From positions 62,001 to 126,000 of the forward strand of contig NZ_VCNJ01000024.1 in NCBI RefSeq assembly GCF_005938625.1: 64,000 nucleotides of DNA, in the 5' to 3' direction. Position 1 is the first letter of the stretch; every line of letters begins with the position of its first letter. Source of the stretch: Pseudomonas fluorescens. GTDB lineage: Bacteria; Pseudomonadota; Gammaproteobacteria; Pseudomonadales; Pseudomonadaceae. The translations under genes were made by a program, and so were the position numbers. Below the pieces are notes generated by a model. It was not told the DNA's origin. It did no database searches and was given only the letters and a program-made list of their open reading frames with translations. Below are positions 53,330 through 61,735 of the stretch, piece after piece.

Positions 53330-54340
53330 ATGTTTAGTTTTATTGCCCGCCGACTGGGGTTGTTGATCCCCACGTTTTTCGGCATCACCTTGCTGACTTT
53401 CGCGTTGATTCGCATGATTCCGGGCGACCCCGTGGAAGTGATGATGGGCGAACGTCGGGTCGACCCCGAAATGCACGCTCAGGCAATGGAACGCCTAGGT
53501 CTGAACAAACCGCTGTATGCCCAGTATCTGGACTACATCGGCAAACTGGCTCAAGGCGATCTCGGCGAATCCCTGCGTACCCGTGAAAGCGTATGGACCG
53601 AGTTCACCTCCCTCTTCCCGGCGACCCTGGAACTGTCCATGGCCGCACTGCTGTTCGCCGGCATCCTCGGGCTTCTGGCCGGGGTGATCGCAGCACTCAA
53701 GCGAGGATCCCTATTCGACCACGGGGTGATGGGCATCTCCCTTGCGGGGTATTCGATGCCGATCTTCTGGTGGGGCCTGATCCTGATCATGTTCTTCTCG
53801 GTGAGCCTGGGCTGGACCCCGGTTTCCGGACGGATCGACCTGCTCTACGACATCGAGCCGCGCACCGGTTTCATGCTGATCGACACGCTGCTGGCCGATG
53901 ACGTTGGTGCGTTCTTCGACGCCCTGCATCACCTGATCCTGCCGGCCATCGTCCTCGGCACCATCCCGCTGGCGGTGATCGCGCGGATGACCCGTTCGTC
54001 GATGCTCGAAGTGCTGCGCGAAGACTACATCCGCACCGCCAAGGCCAAAGGCCTGTCGCCGTCGCGCGTGGTATTCGTGCACGGCCTGCGTAACGCACTG
54101 ATTCCGGTACTCACCGTGGTCGGCCTGCAAGTCGGCACCCTGCTGGCGGGTGCAGTCCTGACCGAAACCATCTTCTCCTGGCCCGGCATCGGTAAATGGC
54201 TGATCGAAGCCATCGGCGCCCGGGACTACCCGGTTGTGCAAAACGGCATCCTGTTAATCGCCTGCCTGGTGATTCTGGTCAACTTCGTAGTGGACATCCT
54301 CTACGGCTTTGCCAACCCACGCATCCGTCATCAGCGCTGA
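53330..54340 (+). CDS. dppB: Dipeptide ABC transporter permease DppB
   Basis: DppB is one of the two membrane subunits of the dipeptide importer. The 336-residue protein has about six membrane helices, the N-terminal FIARRLGLLIPTFFGITLLTFALIRMIPGDP, and the EAA coupling motif in EDYIRTAKAKGLSPSRVVFVHGLRNALIPV, which contacts the ATPases. Its length matches E. coli DppB. dppC follows 11 bases later. Confidence 0.96.
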   Translation: MFSFIARRLGLLIPTFFGITLLTFALIRMIPGDPVEVMMGERRVDPEMHAQAMERLGLNKPLYAQYLDYIGKLAQGDLGESLRTRESVWTEFTSLFPATLELSMAALLFAGILGLLAGVIAALKRGSLFDHGVMGISLAGYSMPIFWWGLILIMFFSVSLGWTPVSGRIDLLYDIEPRTGFMLIDTLLADDVGAFFDALHHLILPAIVLGTIPLAVIARMTRSSMLEVLREDYIRTAKAKGLSPSRVVFVHGLRNALIPVLTVVGLQVGTLLAGAVLTETIFSWPGIGKWLIEAIGARDYPVVQNGILLIACLVILVNFVVDILYGFANPRIRHQR

Positions 54341-54351
54341 GGTCAATAACC

Positions 54352-55275
54352 ATGAGCACTCCAACATCCTCAGTAGCCACCGCCGCCAACGCGGATCAAA
54401 GCCTGCTGTACCCGTCGCCGTACAAAGAATTCTGGCAAGCCTTCTCGAAGAACAAAGGTGCCGTTGCCGGCCTGCTGTTCATGTTGCTGGTGATTTTCTG
54501 CGCACTGTTCGCGCCGTGGGTCGCGCCGCACAACCCGAGCGAGCAATACCGCGACTTCCTGCTGACGCCACCGGCGTGGCTGGAAGGCGGGCAGATGCAG
54601 TTCCTGCTCGGCACCGATGAACTGGGTCGTGACCTGCTGTCGCGTCTGATCCAGGGTTCGCGCCTGTCGCTGCTGATCGGTTTGTCGTCGGTGGTGATGT
54701 CGCTGATCCCGGGGATCCTCCTCGGTCTGTTCGCCGGTTTCTTCCCGAAGATGATCGGCCCGACCATCATGCGTCTGATGGACATCATGCTGGCCCTGCC
54801 GTCGCTGCTGCTGGCTGTGGCGATTGTCGCCATCCTCGGCCCTGGCCTGATCAACACCGTGATCGCCATTGCTGTGGTTTCGCTGCCGTCCTACGTGCGC
54901 CTGACCCGTGCAGCCGTCATGGGCGAACTGAACCGCGACTACGTGACCGCCGCCCGCCTGGCCGGTGCCGGTCTGCCACGTCTGATGTTCATCACCGTGC
55001 TGCCGAACTGTATGGCGCCGCTGATCGTTCAAGCGACCCTGAGCTTCTCCTCGGCGATTCTCGATGCCGCCGCACTGGGCTTCCTCGGCCTTGGCGTACA
55101 ACCGCCAACCCCGGAGTGGGGCACTATGCTGGCCTCGGCCCGCGACTACATCGAACGCGCCTGGTGGGTGGTGAGCCTGCCTGGTTTGACCATTTTGCTC
55201 AGCGTGCTGGCAATCAACTTGATGGGCGACGGTCTGCGCGATGCGCTGGACCCGAAACTCAAGAACGCCGCCTGA
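54352..55275 (+). CDS. dppC: Dipeptide ABC transporter permease DppC
   Basis: DppC is the second permease. The 307-residue protein has a soluble N-terminus (PYPSPYKEFWQAFSKNKGAVAG region), six helices, the OppC/DppC-type LLGTDELGRDLLSRLIQGSRLSL and the EAA loop DYVTAARLAGAGLPRLMFITVLPN. The ATG at 54352 gives MSTPTSSVATAAN; the longer frame runs back into dppB. dppD begins 10 bases after the stop. Confidence 0.96.
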   Translation: MSTPTSSVATAANADQSLLYPSPYKEFWQAFSKNKGAVAGLLFMLLVIFCALFAPWVAPHNPSEQYRDFLLTPPAWLEGGQMQFLLGTDELGRDLLSRLIQGSRLSLLIGLSSVVMSLIPGILLGLFAGFFPKMIGPTIMRLMDIMLALPSLLLAVAIVAILGPGLINTVIAIAVVSLPSYVRLTRAAVMGELNRDYVTAARLAGAGLPRLMFITVLPNCMAPLIVQATLSFSSAILDAAALGFLGLGVQPPTPEWGTMLASARDYIERAWWVVSLPGLTILLSVLAINLMGDGLRDALDPKLKNAA

Positions 55276-55285
55276 GGAGATTCCC

Positions 55286-56254
55286 ATGTCACTGCTAGAA
55301 ATCAAGAATCTCAACGTCCGCTTCGGCGACAAGACCGCGACCCCGGTGGTCGATGGCCTCGATTTGAAAGTCGACAAAGGCGAAGTACTGGCCATCGTGG
55401 GCGAGTCGGGTTCGGGTAAATCCGTGACCATGATGGCGCTGATGGGCCTGATCGAGCACCCCGGCATCGTCACCGCCGACGCGCTCAGCTTTGATGGCAA
55501 AGACATGCTCAAGCTGAGCAACCGTCAGCGTCGGCAAATCGTCGGCAAAGACCTGTCGATGGTCTTTCAGGACCCGATGACCGCGCTGAACCCGAGCTAC
55601 ACCGTCGGTTTCCAGATCGAAGAAGTGCTGCGTCTGCATCTGAAGATGTCTGGCAAGCAAGCGCGCAAACGTGCGATCGAACTGCTGGAAAAAGTCGAAA
55701 TCCCGGGCGCCGCCAGCCGTATGGACGCCTATCCGCACCAATTGTCCGGCGGTATGAGCCAACGCGTTGCGATCGCCATGGCAATTGCCGGCGAGCCGAA
55801 ACTGTTGATTGCCGACGAACCGACCACCGCTCTGGACGTGACGATTCAGGCGCAGATCATGGATCTGCTGCTGGCGTTGCAGAAAGAACAGAACATGGGC
55901 CTGGTGCTGATCACTCACGACCTCGCGGTCGTGGCGGAAACTGCCCAGCGCGTCTGCGTGATGTACGCAGGGCAAGCCGTTGAAGTCGGCCAAGTGCCGC
56001 AACTATTCGACGTCCCTGCACACCCGTACAGCGAAGCGCTGCTCAAAGCGATTCCCGAACACAGCCTGGGTGCCGCACGCCTGTCGACCCTGCCGGGCAT
56101 CGTTCCGGGCCGCTACGACCGTCCGCAGGGTTGCCTGCTGTCGCCGCGCTGCCCGTACGTGCAGGACAGCTGCCGCGCGCAGCGTCCAGGCCTTGATCCG
56201 AAAGCCCACAGCCTCGCCCGCTGCTTCTTCCCGCTGAACCAGGAGGTGGCGTAA
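55286..56254 (+). CDS. dppD: Dipeptide ABC transporter ATPase DppD
   Basis: DppD is one of two ATPases powering import. The 322-residue protein has Walker A GESGSGKS (39-46), signature LSGGMSQRVAIA, Walker B LLIADEPTTALDVT and the C-terminal OppD/DppD extension with four cysteines (GCLLSPRCPYVQDSCR...RCFF), which in related ATPases binds an iron-sulfur cluster. The ATG at 55286 has GAGGAGA upstream. The stop overlaps dppF by one base. Confidence 0.96.
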   Translation: MSLLEIKNLNVRFGDKTATPVVDGLDLKVDKGEVLAIVGESGSGKSVTMMALMGLIEHPGIVTADALSFDGKDMLKLSNRQRRQIVGKDLSMVFQDPMTALNPSYTVGFQIEEVLRLHLKMSGKQARKRAIELLEKVEIPGAASRMDAYPHQLSGGMSQRVAIAMAIAGEPKLLIADEPTTALDVTIQAQIMDLLLALQKEQNMGLVLITHDLAVVAETAQRVCVMYAGQAVEVGQVPQLFDVPAHPYSEALLKAIPEHSLGAARLSTLPGIVPGRYDRPQGCLLSPRCPYVQDSCRAQRPGLDPKAHSLARCFFPLNQEVA

Positions 56255-57234
56255 TGGCCGTCGTACTTACCGCCCGCGACCTGACCCGTCACTATGAAGT
56301 CTCCCGTGGCTTGTTCAAGGGCCACGCGACCGTGCGCGCACTGAACGGCGTGTCGTTCGAACTGGAAGCCGGCAAGACCCTCGCCGTTGTTGGTGAATCG
56401 GGCTGCGGTAAATCCACCCTCGCCCGCGCGTTGACGCTGATTGAAGATCCGTCGTCCGGCTCGCTGAAAATCGCCGGCCAGGAAGTCGCCGGCGCCGACA
56501 AGGCCCAGCGCAAGCAACTGCGCAAAGACGTGCAGATGGTCTTTCAGAGCCCGTACGCGTCGTTGAATCCACGGCAGAAAGTCGGTGATCAGCTCGGCGA
56601 GCCGCTGCTGATCAACACCAACCTCTCCGCCGCCGAGCGTCGCGAGAAAGTCCAGGCGATGATGAAGCAGGTCGGCTTGCGTCCTGAGCACTATCAGCGC
56701 TATCCGCACATGTTCTCCGGCGGCCAGCGCCAGCGTATCGCCCTGGCGCGCGCCATGATGTTGCAACCGAAAGTGCTGGTGGCGGACGAACCGACTTCTG
56801 CGCTCGACGTGTCGATTCAGGCGCAGGTACTGAACCTGTTCATGGATCTGCAGCAGGAGTTCAACACCGCGTACGTGTTCATTTCGCACAACCTGGCGGT
56901 GGTGCAACACGTGGCCGATGACGTGATGGTGATGTACCTCGGTCGCCCGGTGGAACTGGGTCCGAAGAACGACATCTACGAGCGTCCGTTGCACCCTTAC
57001 ACCCAGGCGCTGCTGTCGGCGACCCCAACCATTCACCCGGACCCGAACAAGCCGAAAATCAAGATCGTCGGCGAACTGCCCAACCCGCTGAACCCGCCAC
57101 CGGGCTGTGCTTTCCACAAGCGTTGCCCATATGCGACCGAGCGTTGCAGCACGGAAGAGCCGGCGTTGCGCCAGCTCGACAGCCGGCAGGTGGCTTGCCA
57201 CTACGCCGAGCAATTCCTCGACGGCGCGGCGTAA
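56254..57234 (+). CDS. dppF: Dipeptide ABC transporter ATPase DppF
   Basis: DppF is the partner ATPase. The 326-residue protein has Walker A GESGCGKST (47-55), the signature FSGGQRQRIALARAM, Walker B VLVADEPTSALDVS and a C-terminal cysteine extension (GCAFHKRCPYATERCSTEEP...VACH) like DppD. Its start overlaps the dppD stop (TAATG). It is the last gene of the dipeptide operon and is followed by a palindromic repeat. Confidence 0.96.
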   Translation: MAVVLTARDLTRHYEVSRGLFKGHATVRALNGVSFELEAGKTLAVVGESGCGKSTLARALTLIEDPSSGSLKIAGQEVAGADKAQRKQLRKDVQMVFQSPYASLNPRQKVGDQLGEPLLINTNLSAAERREKVQAMMKQVGLRPEHYQRYPHMFSGGQRQRIALARAMMLQPKVLVADEPTSALDVSIQAQVLNLFMDLQQEFNTAYVFISHNLAVVQHVADDVMVMYLGRPVELGPKNDIYERPLHPYTQALLSATPTIHPDPNKPKIKIVGELPNPLNPPPGCAFHKRCPYATERCSTEEPALRQLDSRQVACHYAEQFLDGAA

Positions 57235-57259
57235 GCAAATCTGGAGAGCGATACAAAAC

Positions 57260-57350
57260 CTGTAGGAGCTGTCGAGTGAAACGAGGCTGCGATCTTTTGA
57301 TTGTCAGAATCAGAATCAAAAGATCGCAGCGTGCCGCAGCTCCTACAGGG
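57260..57350. repeat. Palindromic repeat (CTGTAGGAGCTGC...GATCTTTT family), copy 6
   Basis: Arms CTGTAGGAGCTGTCGAGTGA...GATCTTTTGATTGT and the complement ending GCAGCTCCTACAGG enclose a short centre. The left arm carries an inserted GAGTGAAACGAG. It lies 25 bases after dppF and can end the dipeptide transcript. Confidence 0.82.
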
Positions 57351-57443
57351 ATCGTGTTTATTCAGTGATAAAGTGTTGAGCAAGCCCCTCCCGCCTCGAT
57401 TGCGCATCAGTCGAAGCAGAAGGGGTTTTCTTTTGCCTGCAAT

Positions 57444-57704
57444 TTACGTCTGGCTGTCGCCGTCGTCCGGATCATCAGTGTCCGGCTCATCGGTGGTCGA
57501 GTCGTCATCATCGGCAGCACCACCCTGCCCCTGATCGCCTGGTTCGGACTCAGACTTGGCGAGCATCAAGCCGCTGTGCCCGACCTGGCCGTTGAACGCC
57601 TGAGAATCGTGATCCTCGCACTCGGCCCAGGCCGTCGCGGTGCCGAGGGACAGCATGACCATCACTTTCAATAGCAATAAAACCCGTAGCAATCTGCTTT
57701 TCAT
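57444..57704 (-). CDS. Small secreted acidic protein, unknown function
   Basis: This 86-residue protein has a signal peptide (LLRVLLLLKVMVMLSLGTATAWA, cut near residue 27) and a short mature part of about 60 residues. The mature part begins ECEDHDSQAFNGQVGHSG, has a single Cys, and ends in a repetitive Asp/Thr/Ser-rich tail (DDDDSTTDEPDTDDPDDGD). Such tails can bind calcium or stay disordered. The ATG at 57704 has GGAG six bases upstream; an ATG four codons earlier lacks spacing. I do not recognise a family. It lies between dppF and an MFS gene. Confidence 0.6.
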   Translation of the reverse strand: MKSRLLRVLLLLKVMVMLSLGTATAWAECEDHDSQAFNGQVGHSGLMLAKSESEPGDQGQGGAADDDDSTTDEPDTDDPDDGDSQT

Positions 57705-57864
57705 AGCCGACTCCATCCTTTTTCAGGTGAGACATTCGTGCCTGACTGGCGCTGTGTGAAATCTAGTTCCGATCCATCGGGTTCACCAGATAGGACGCTA
57801 ACGAGCGCGCAGAAATGCCCTTAGCAGACAGATTGCTTTCGAATAACGCCAATAGCCGGATCAG

Positions 57865-59064
57865 CTAAGCGAGCGGGCGCAGGCGGGTGGCCTGCCAAGT
57901 CAACGGCATGGAAATCAACACCATCAGCGCACTCGCCAGCCACACACTGTGGCCACCGAATTGACCGTACAACTGGCCACTGAGTACCGGTGACAACAGC
58001 GCACTGGCGCTCCAGCTCATAAAGAACAGGCCAAAGTACTGACCGCTTTTGCCGCCCTGAGCAAAACGCATGGCCAGCACATTCAGCGGCGGCATGAAAA
58101 AGGCCTCGCCCAAGGTCCAGATCAGCGTCGACAGGCAGACGTAAAACAGCCCGGAACCGAACGGCAGCATGCCCAACCCGCAAGCCAGCAACACACTGCC
58201 GAGCAGCATTTGCCGGCGCATCCCCCAGCGCTCGCCCCAATGCGACAGCGGAATCTGCAGCGCGATCACCAACAACGCATTAAGCCCGAACTGCCAACCA
58301 ATGGCCTTTGTGCTCAACTCATAGTAATCACGCAGATAGTTGCCCAGCGTGCTGTAGACCGTGTCGAACGCGATGCCGAGCACGGCCGTCGCTGCCAACA
58401 ACCAGAGGAAGGGTGTATCGCGATACGGCACACCCGAACCACCGGCGCCGACGGTGGATGACTCTTCATTGATCAGCACCGGACGCTGCCACGTGGTGCG
58501 GACAAACCACAGCAAGGCCAGCAACGTCATCGCCGCGCTGCCAAAAAACACCCAGCGAAAATCAGTCTGCGCCAACACCCCGCCCGCCACACCGGCGGCG
58601 GCCATGCCAAGGTTGCGCGCCACCCGACTCAACGCCTGCGCACGCGAGCGCTGCGCCACCTCGCAATATTCCATGATCAGCCGCTGATGCAGCGTGCGAA
58701 TGGCGCCATCGATGGTTCCACTGAGCAACAGCAATGCCGCCAGCAACGGCACTTGCGTGACCAGCCCCAACAGCATCAGCACCCACACCGAAACAAAGAA
58801 CAACGCCGCCGTCAGCCGCGCCGTGCGCACGTGATCACTGAGCCAGCCACCGAGCATCGAACCGACCAGCAAACCTGCACCATAGGCCGACAGCAACCAG
58901 CCAACGGTCTCGATCGCCAGACCCAGCTCCTGACGCAGATACAGCGCCATGAACAGCTTGACCATGCTGCTCAGGCGATTGATGAACAACAGCGCCGCGA
59001 GCACCCAGGCCATCACGCCGAAATAGCCGTCCAGTCGTAGCAAGTGAGTCAGGCGACTCGTCAT
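57865..59064 (-). CDS. MFS transporter (MdtH/YhhS-like), substrate unknown
   Basis: This 399-residue, 12-helix major facilitator protein has the loop 2-3 motif GSMLGGWLSDHVRTARL and the drug-exporter-like VARNLGMAAAGVAGGVLAQ after helix 5. Similarity by eye is to small multidrug or unknown MFS exporters such as MdtH. No substrate clue comes from its neighbours. The ATG at 59064 has GAGG eight bases upstream and gives MTSRLTHLLRLDGYFG; the longer frame adds 14 residues. Confidence 0.85.
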   Translation of the reverse strand: MTSRLTHLLRLDGYFGVMAWVLAALLFINRLSSMVKLFMALYLRQELGLAIETVGWLLSAYGAGLLVGSMLGGWLSDHVRTARLTAALFFVSVWVLMLLGLVTQVPLLAALLLLSGTIDGAIRTLHQRLIMEYCEVAQRSRAQALSRVARNLGMAAAGVAGGVLAQTDFRWVFFGSAAMTLLALLWFVRTTWQRPVLINEESSTVGAGGSGVPYRDTPFLWLLAATAVLGIAFDTVYSTLGNYLRDYYELSTKAIGWQFGLNALLVIALQIPLSHWGERWGMRRQMLLGSVLLACGLGMLPFGSGLFYVCLSTLIWTLGEAFFMPPLNVLAMRFAQGGKSGQYFGLFFMSWSASALLSPVLSGQLYGQFGGHSVWLASALMVLISMPLTWQATRLRPLA

Positions 59065-59216
59065 TCCGTTGACCTCTCCAAAGCGACTTGCGTGGAGCTG
59101 AAACACTAACGGTCAGCACGCGGGTTGTCGCGTTCAAGTGCATCGAGATCATGAAAAACGGAGTCGTCCTACAGCCATTGCGCTGACGGAACCAGGAACC
59201 GACTTGAGATCAAAAG

Positions 59217-59365
59217 CCCCTCACCCTAGCCCTCAACCGGAGGGAGAGGGGACTAACCGAGGTGTTTGGGAGATGTACGCCGACGTGAAATACCGAGCCG
59301 AACTCAGGTTTTGAAAGGCCCACAAATCGGCTCCCTCTCCCTCGGGAGAGGGCTGGGGTGAGGGG
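59217..59365. repeat. Extended palindromic repeat preceding structured module, copy B
   Basis: CCCCTCACCCTAGCCCTCAA at the left and CTCCCTCTCCCTCGGGAGAG GCTGGGGTGAGGGG at the right are inverted arms around ACGCCGACGTGAAATACCGA. It is homologous to 43945-44103 and, like it, directly precedes a copy of the structured module. Confidence 0.78.
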
Positions 59366-59722
59366 CAGCCCCAACACAAATCAAGAGCCGAACACCGCTT
59401 GGCCCTTAACCACTCAATAGGCCGAGTGTCAGCTCGCCTGCTTTTGATCTTGGAGCCCGTCGGCAGGCTGAGTGGAGGGATTGATCCGGGGGTAGGCGCG
59501 CAGCGCCGTTCGACGAAGTCGAACACATCGAAAGGAGGTGCAGCGAAGCAAACCGGAAGCGATGCCCCCCGGATCGATCCCGGAGCGAAGGAACCCCGAG
59601 CCTCAGCGAGTGGGCCGAACGTCAGGGCGCAGACCTTTGGTTCCTTTGGGGCGTTTGCCAAAGGGACTCGCTGTAAGAGCGAAACCGCCAGCAGCAACAC
59701 CCGTAGCAAGGGATATTCACCC
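59366..59722. ncRNA. Dispersed structured element, copy B (possible ncRNA)
   Basis: This block is homologous to 44104-44488 and in the same orientation. The equivalent helices are GGATTGATCCGGGGG (59478) with CCCCCGGATCGATCC (59566); GTTCGAC-GAA-GTCGAAC (59508-59524); GGTTCCTTTGG with CCAAAGGGACT around loop GGCGTTTG (59639-59668); TCGCT-GTAAG-AGCGA (59668-59682). Stem sequences differ from copy A but pairing is kept, and loops are unchanged. AGGAGGTG is also conserved. The element lies between the MFS gene and the prfC terminator, both on the minus strand. Transcription is unproven. Confidence 0.55.
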
Positions 59723-59763
59723 AAAACCCCAAGAACCTGGTCGGCCCACAGGCCGCCAAGACC

Positions 59764-59800
59764 AAAACAAAAAGCCCCCGATGCTTTCACATCGAGGGCT
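59764..59800 (-). terminator. Rho-independent terminator after prfC
   Basis: On the minus strand AGCCCTCGATG and CATCGGGGGCT form an 11-base stem (one mismatch) with a 6-base loop and a T5 tail. It begins 21 bases past the prfC stop. Confidence 0.9.
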
Positions 59801-59821
59801 TTCGACAAACCAATTCAGAAC

Positions 59822-61405
59822 TTAATGATGCTCACGCGTCGCACGGAATTTCACATCCGGCCAACGCTCTTCCATCAACGCCAGGTTAACCCGCGTCGGC
59901 GCGAGGTAGGTCAGGTGCCCACCGCCATCGACCGCCAGATTCTCCACAGCCTTGTTGGAAAACTCCTCAAGCTTCTTCTTGTCGCCGCATTCAATCCAGC
60001 GAGCGGAATACACAGTGATCGGCTCATACGAGCACTCAACCTTGTATTCCTCTTTCAAACGGCTGGCGACCACATCGAACTGCAGCACACCGACGGCGCC
60101 GAGAATGATGTCGTTGCTGCGCTCCGGGAAGAACACCTGCGTTGCACCCTCTTCGGCCAACTGCTGCAGACCCTGACGCAGCTGCTTGGATTTCAGCGGA
60201 TCACGCAGACGCACACGACGGAACAACTCCGGGGCGAAGTGCGGGATACCGGTAAAGCCCAGGGTTTCACCTTCACTGAAGGTGTCGCCGATCTGAATGG
60301 TGCCGTGGTTGTGCAAACCGATGATGTCGCCGGCAAAGGCTTCTTCAAGCTGCTCACGCTCGGAGGAGAAGAACGTCAGGGCGTCGCCGATACGCACGTC
60401 CTTGCCGGTGCGCACGTGGCGCATCTTCATGCCTTTCTCGTACTTGCCGGAGCAGATGCGCATGAAGGCGATGCGGTCGCGGTGTTTCGGGTCCATGTTC
60501 GCCTGGATCTTGAAGATGAAGCCCGAGAACTTCTCTTCCACCGGCTCGACGGTACGCTCGTTGGCCACACGGGCCAGCGGACGCGGCGCCCAATCAACAA
60601 CAGCATCGAGAACGTGGTCAACACCGAAGTTGCCCAATGCCGTACCGAAGAACACCGGGGTCAGCTGACCGTCGAGGAATTCCTGCTGGTTGAATTCGTG
60701 GCAGGCGCCCTGAACCAGTTCCAGCTGCTCGATGAAACGCTCGTACTCGTCGCCCAGATGCGCGCGCGCCTCGTCGGAGTCGAGCTTCTCGATGATCTTG
60801 GTTTCGGTGCGTTCGTGACCGTGACCGGCGGTGTAGACAATGATGTAGTCGTCCGCCAGGTGGTACACGCCCTTGAAGTCGCGGTAGCAACCGATCGGCC
60901 AGGTGATCGGCGCAGCCTTGATTTTCAGAACGGCTTCGATTTCGTCGAGCAGTTCGATCGGGTCGCGAATGTCACGGTCGAGTTTGTTGATGAAGCTGAC
61001 GATCGGCGTGTCACGCAGACGGCAGACGTCCATCAGCGCAATGGTCCGTGGCTCGACACCTTTACCGCCGTCGAGAACCATCAATGCCGAGTCGACCGCC
61101 GTCAGGGTGCGGTAGGTATCTTCGGAGAAGTCTTCGTGGCCCGGGGTGTCGAGCAGGTTGATCATGTGTTCGCGATACGGGAACTGCATGACCGACGTGG
61201 TAATGGAAATACCCCGTTGTTTCTCCATCTCCATCCAGTCGGATGTCGCATGGCGATCGGATTTACGGGATTTCACCGTACCGGCCACTGCAATCGCCTT
61301 GCCCATCAACAGGAGCTTTTCGGTGATCGTCGTTTTACCGGCATCGGGGTGGGAAATAATGGCGAAAGTGCGGCGTTTCGCGACTTCGGCGGCCTGGTTG
61401 GTCAT
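59822..61405 (-). CDS. prfC: Peptide chain release factor 3
   Basis: RF3 is a GTPase that recycles RF1/RF2 from the ribosome after termination. The 527-residue protein has G1 SHPDAGKTT (18-26), G3 DTPGHEDFSEDTYRT near 90, G4 NKLDRD near 144, and the class-specific C-terminal domain GVLQFDVVASRLKEEY. Length and motifs are normal. It is monocistronic, ended by its own terminator. Confidence 0.97.
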   Translation of the reverse strand: MTNQAAEVAKRRTFAIISHPDAGKTTITEKLLLMGKAIAVAGTVKSRKSDRHATSDWMEMEKQRGISITTSVMQFPYREHMINLLDTPGHEDFSEDTYRTLTAVDSALMVLDGGKGVEPRTIALMDVCRLRDTPIVSFINKLDRDIRDPIELLDEIEAVLKIKAAPITWPIGCYRDFKGVYHLADDYIIVYTAGHGHERTETKIIEKLDSDEARAHLGDEYERFIEQLELVQGACHEFNQQEFLDGQLTPVFFGTALGNFGVDHVLDAVVDWAPRPLARVANERTVEPVEEKFSGFIFKIQANMDPKHRDRIAFMRICSGKYEKGMKMRHVRTGKDVRIGDALTFFSSEREQLEEAFAGDIIGLHNHGTIQIGDTFSEGETLGFTGIPHFAPELFRRVRLRDPLKSKQLRQGLQQLAEEGATQVFFPERSNDIILGAVGVLQFDVVASRLKEEYKVECSYEPITVYSARWIECGDKKKLEEFSNKAVENLAVDGGGHLTYLAPTRVNLALMEERWPDVKFRATREHH

Positions 61406-61735
61406 GGGAAATCGCCTGGCGGTGATTCAAAAAAGGGCCGCGATTATAGCCCAACTCGATGCAATAACCGAACCGTTGAGCACATTAAGGGTGGCCAAAT
61501 GCTGCCGCAGATGGGAACCTTTTAAAGCACGGAGACGTCCATCCCCTGTTACGAATTTTCGTCAGGGGCTGAAAAATCAGCAAGTTAGCCTGACGAGGCT
61601 GCGCTCATGGCTCGCTTTCAGACCGCTTTTGCCGGTGCTGAGGGAGCTGCTTCTCGCGAACGTTTATTCCCGGCAGCCATGTATGGCATGCCACACGGGA
61701 GAGCGTTCGCCGACTACAAAAAAAGGAGTCCGCCT
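61406..61735 (+). promoter_or_regulatory. prfC / osmoprotectant-transporter divergent leader
   Basis: This 330-base gap holds the prfC promoter and the leader of the + strand transporter. A nested hairpin lies at 61558-61595: outer TCGTCAGG / CCTGACGA and inner GCTGA-AAAA-TCAGC. The frame from an ATG at 61607 is open into the permease, but its 43 residues look non-family, and AAGGAG before the GTG at 61736 is the better start. No clear promoter hexamers were found. Confidence 0.45.

Noticed and set aside
59399..61525. 708-codon + strand frame covering the structured element and prfC
   Set aside because: It runs antisense through prfC and across its terminator; the translation is low-complexity and unlike any protein.
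61607..61735. N-terminal extension of the osmoprotectant permease from ATG 61607
   Set aside because: The 43 extra residues look unrelated to the permease family, and the GTG at 61736 has a much better ribosome site.
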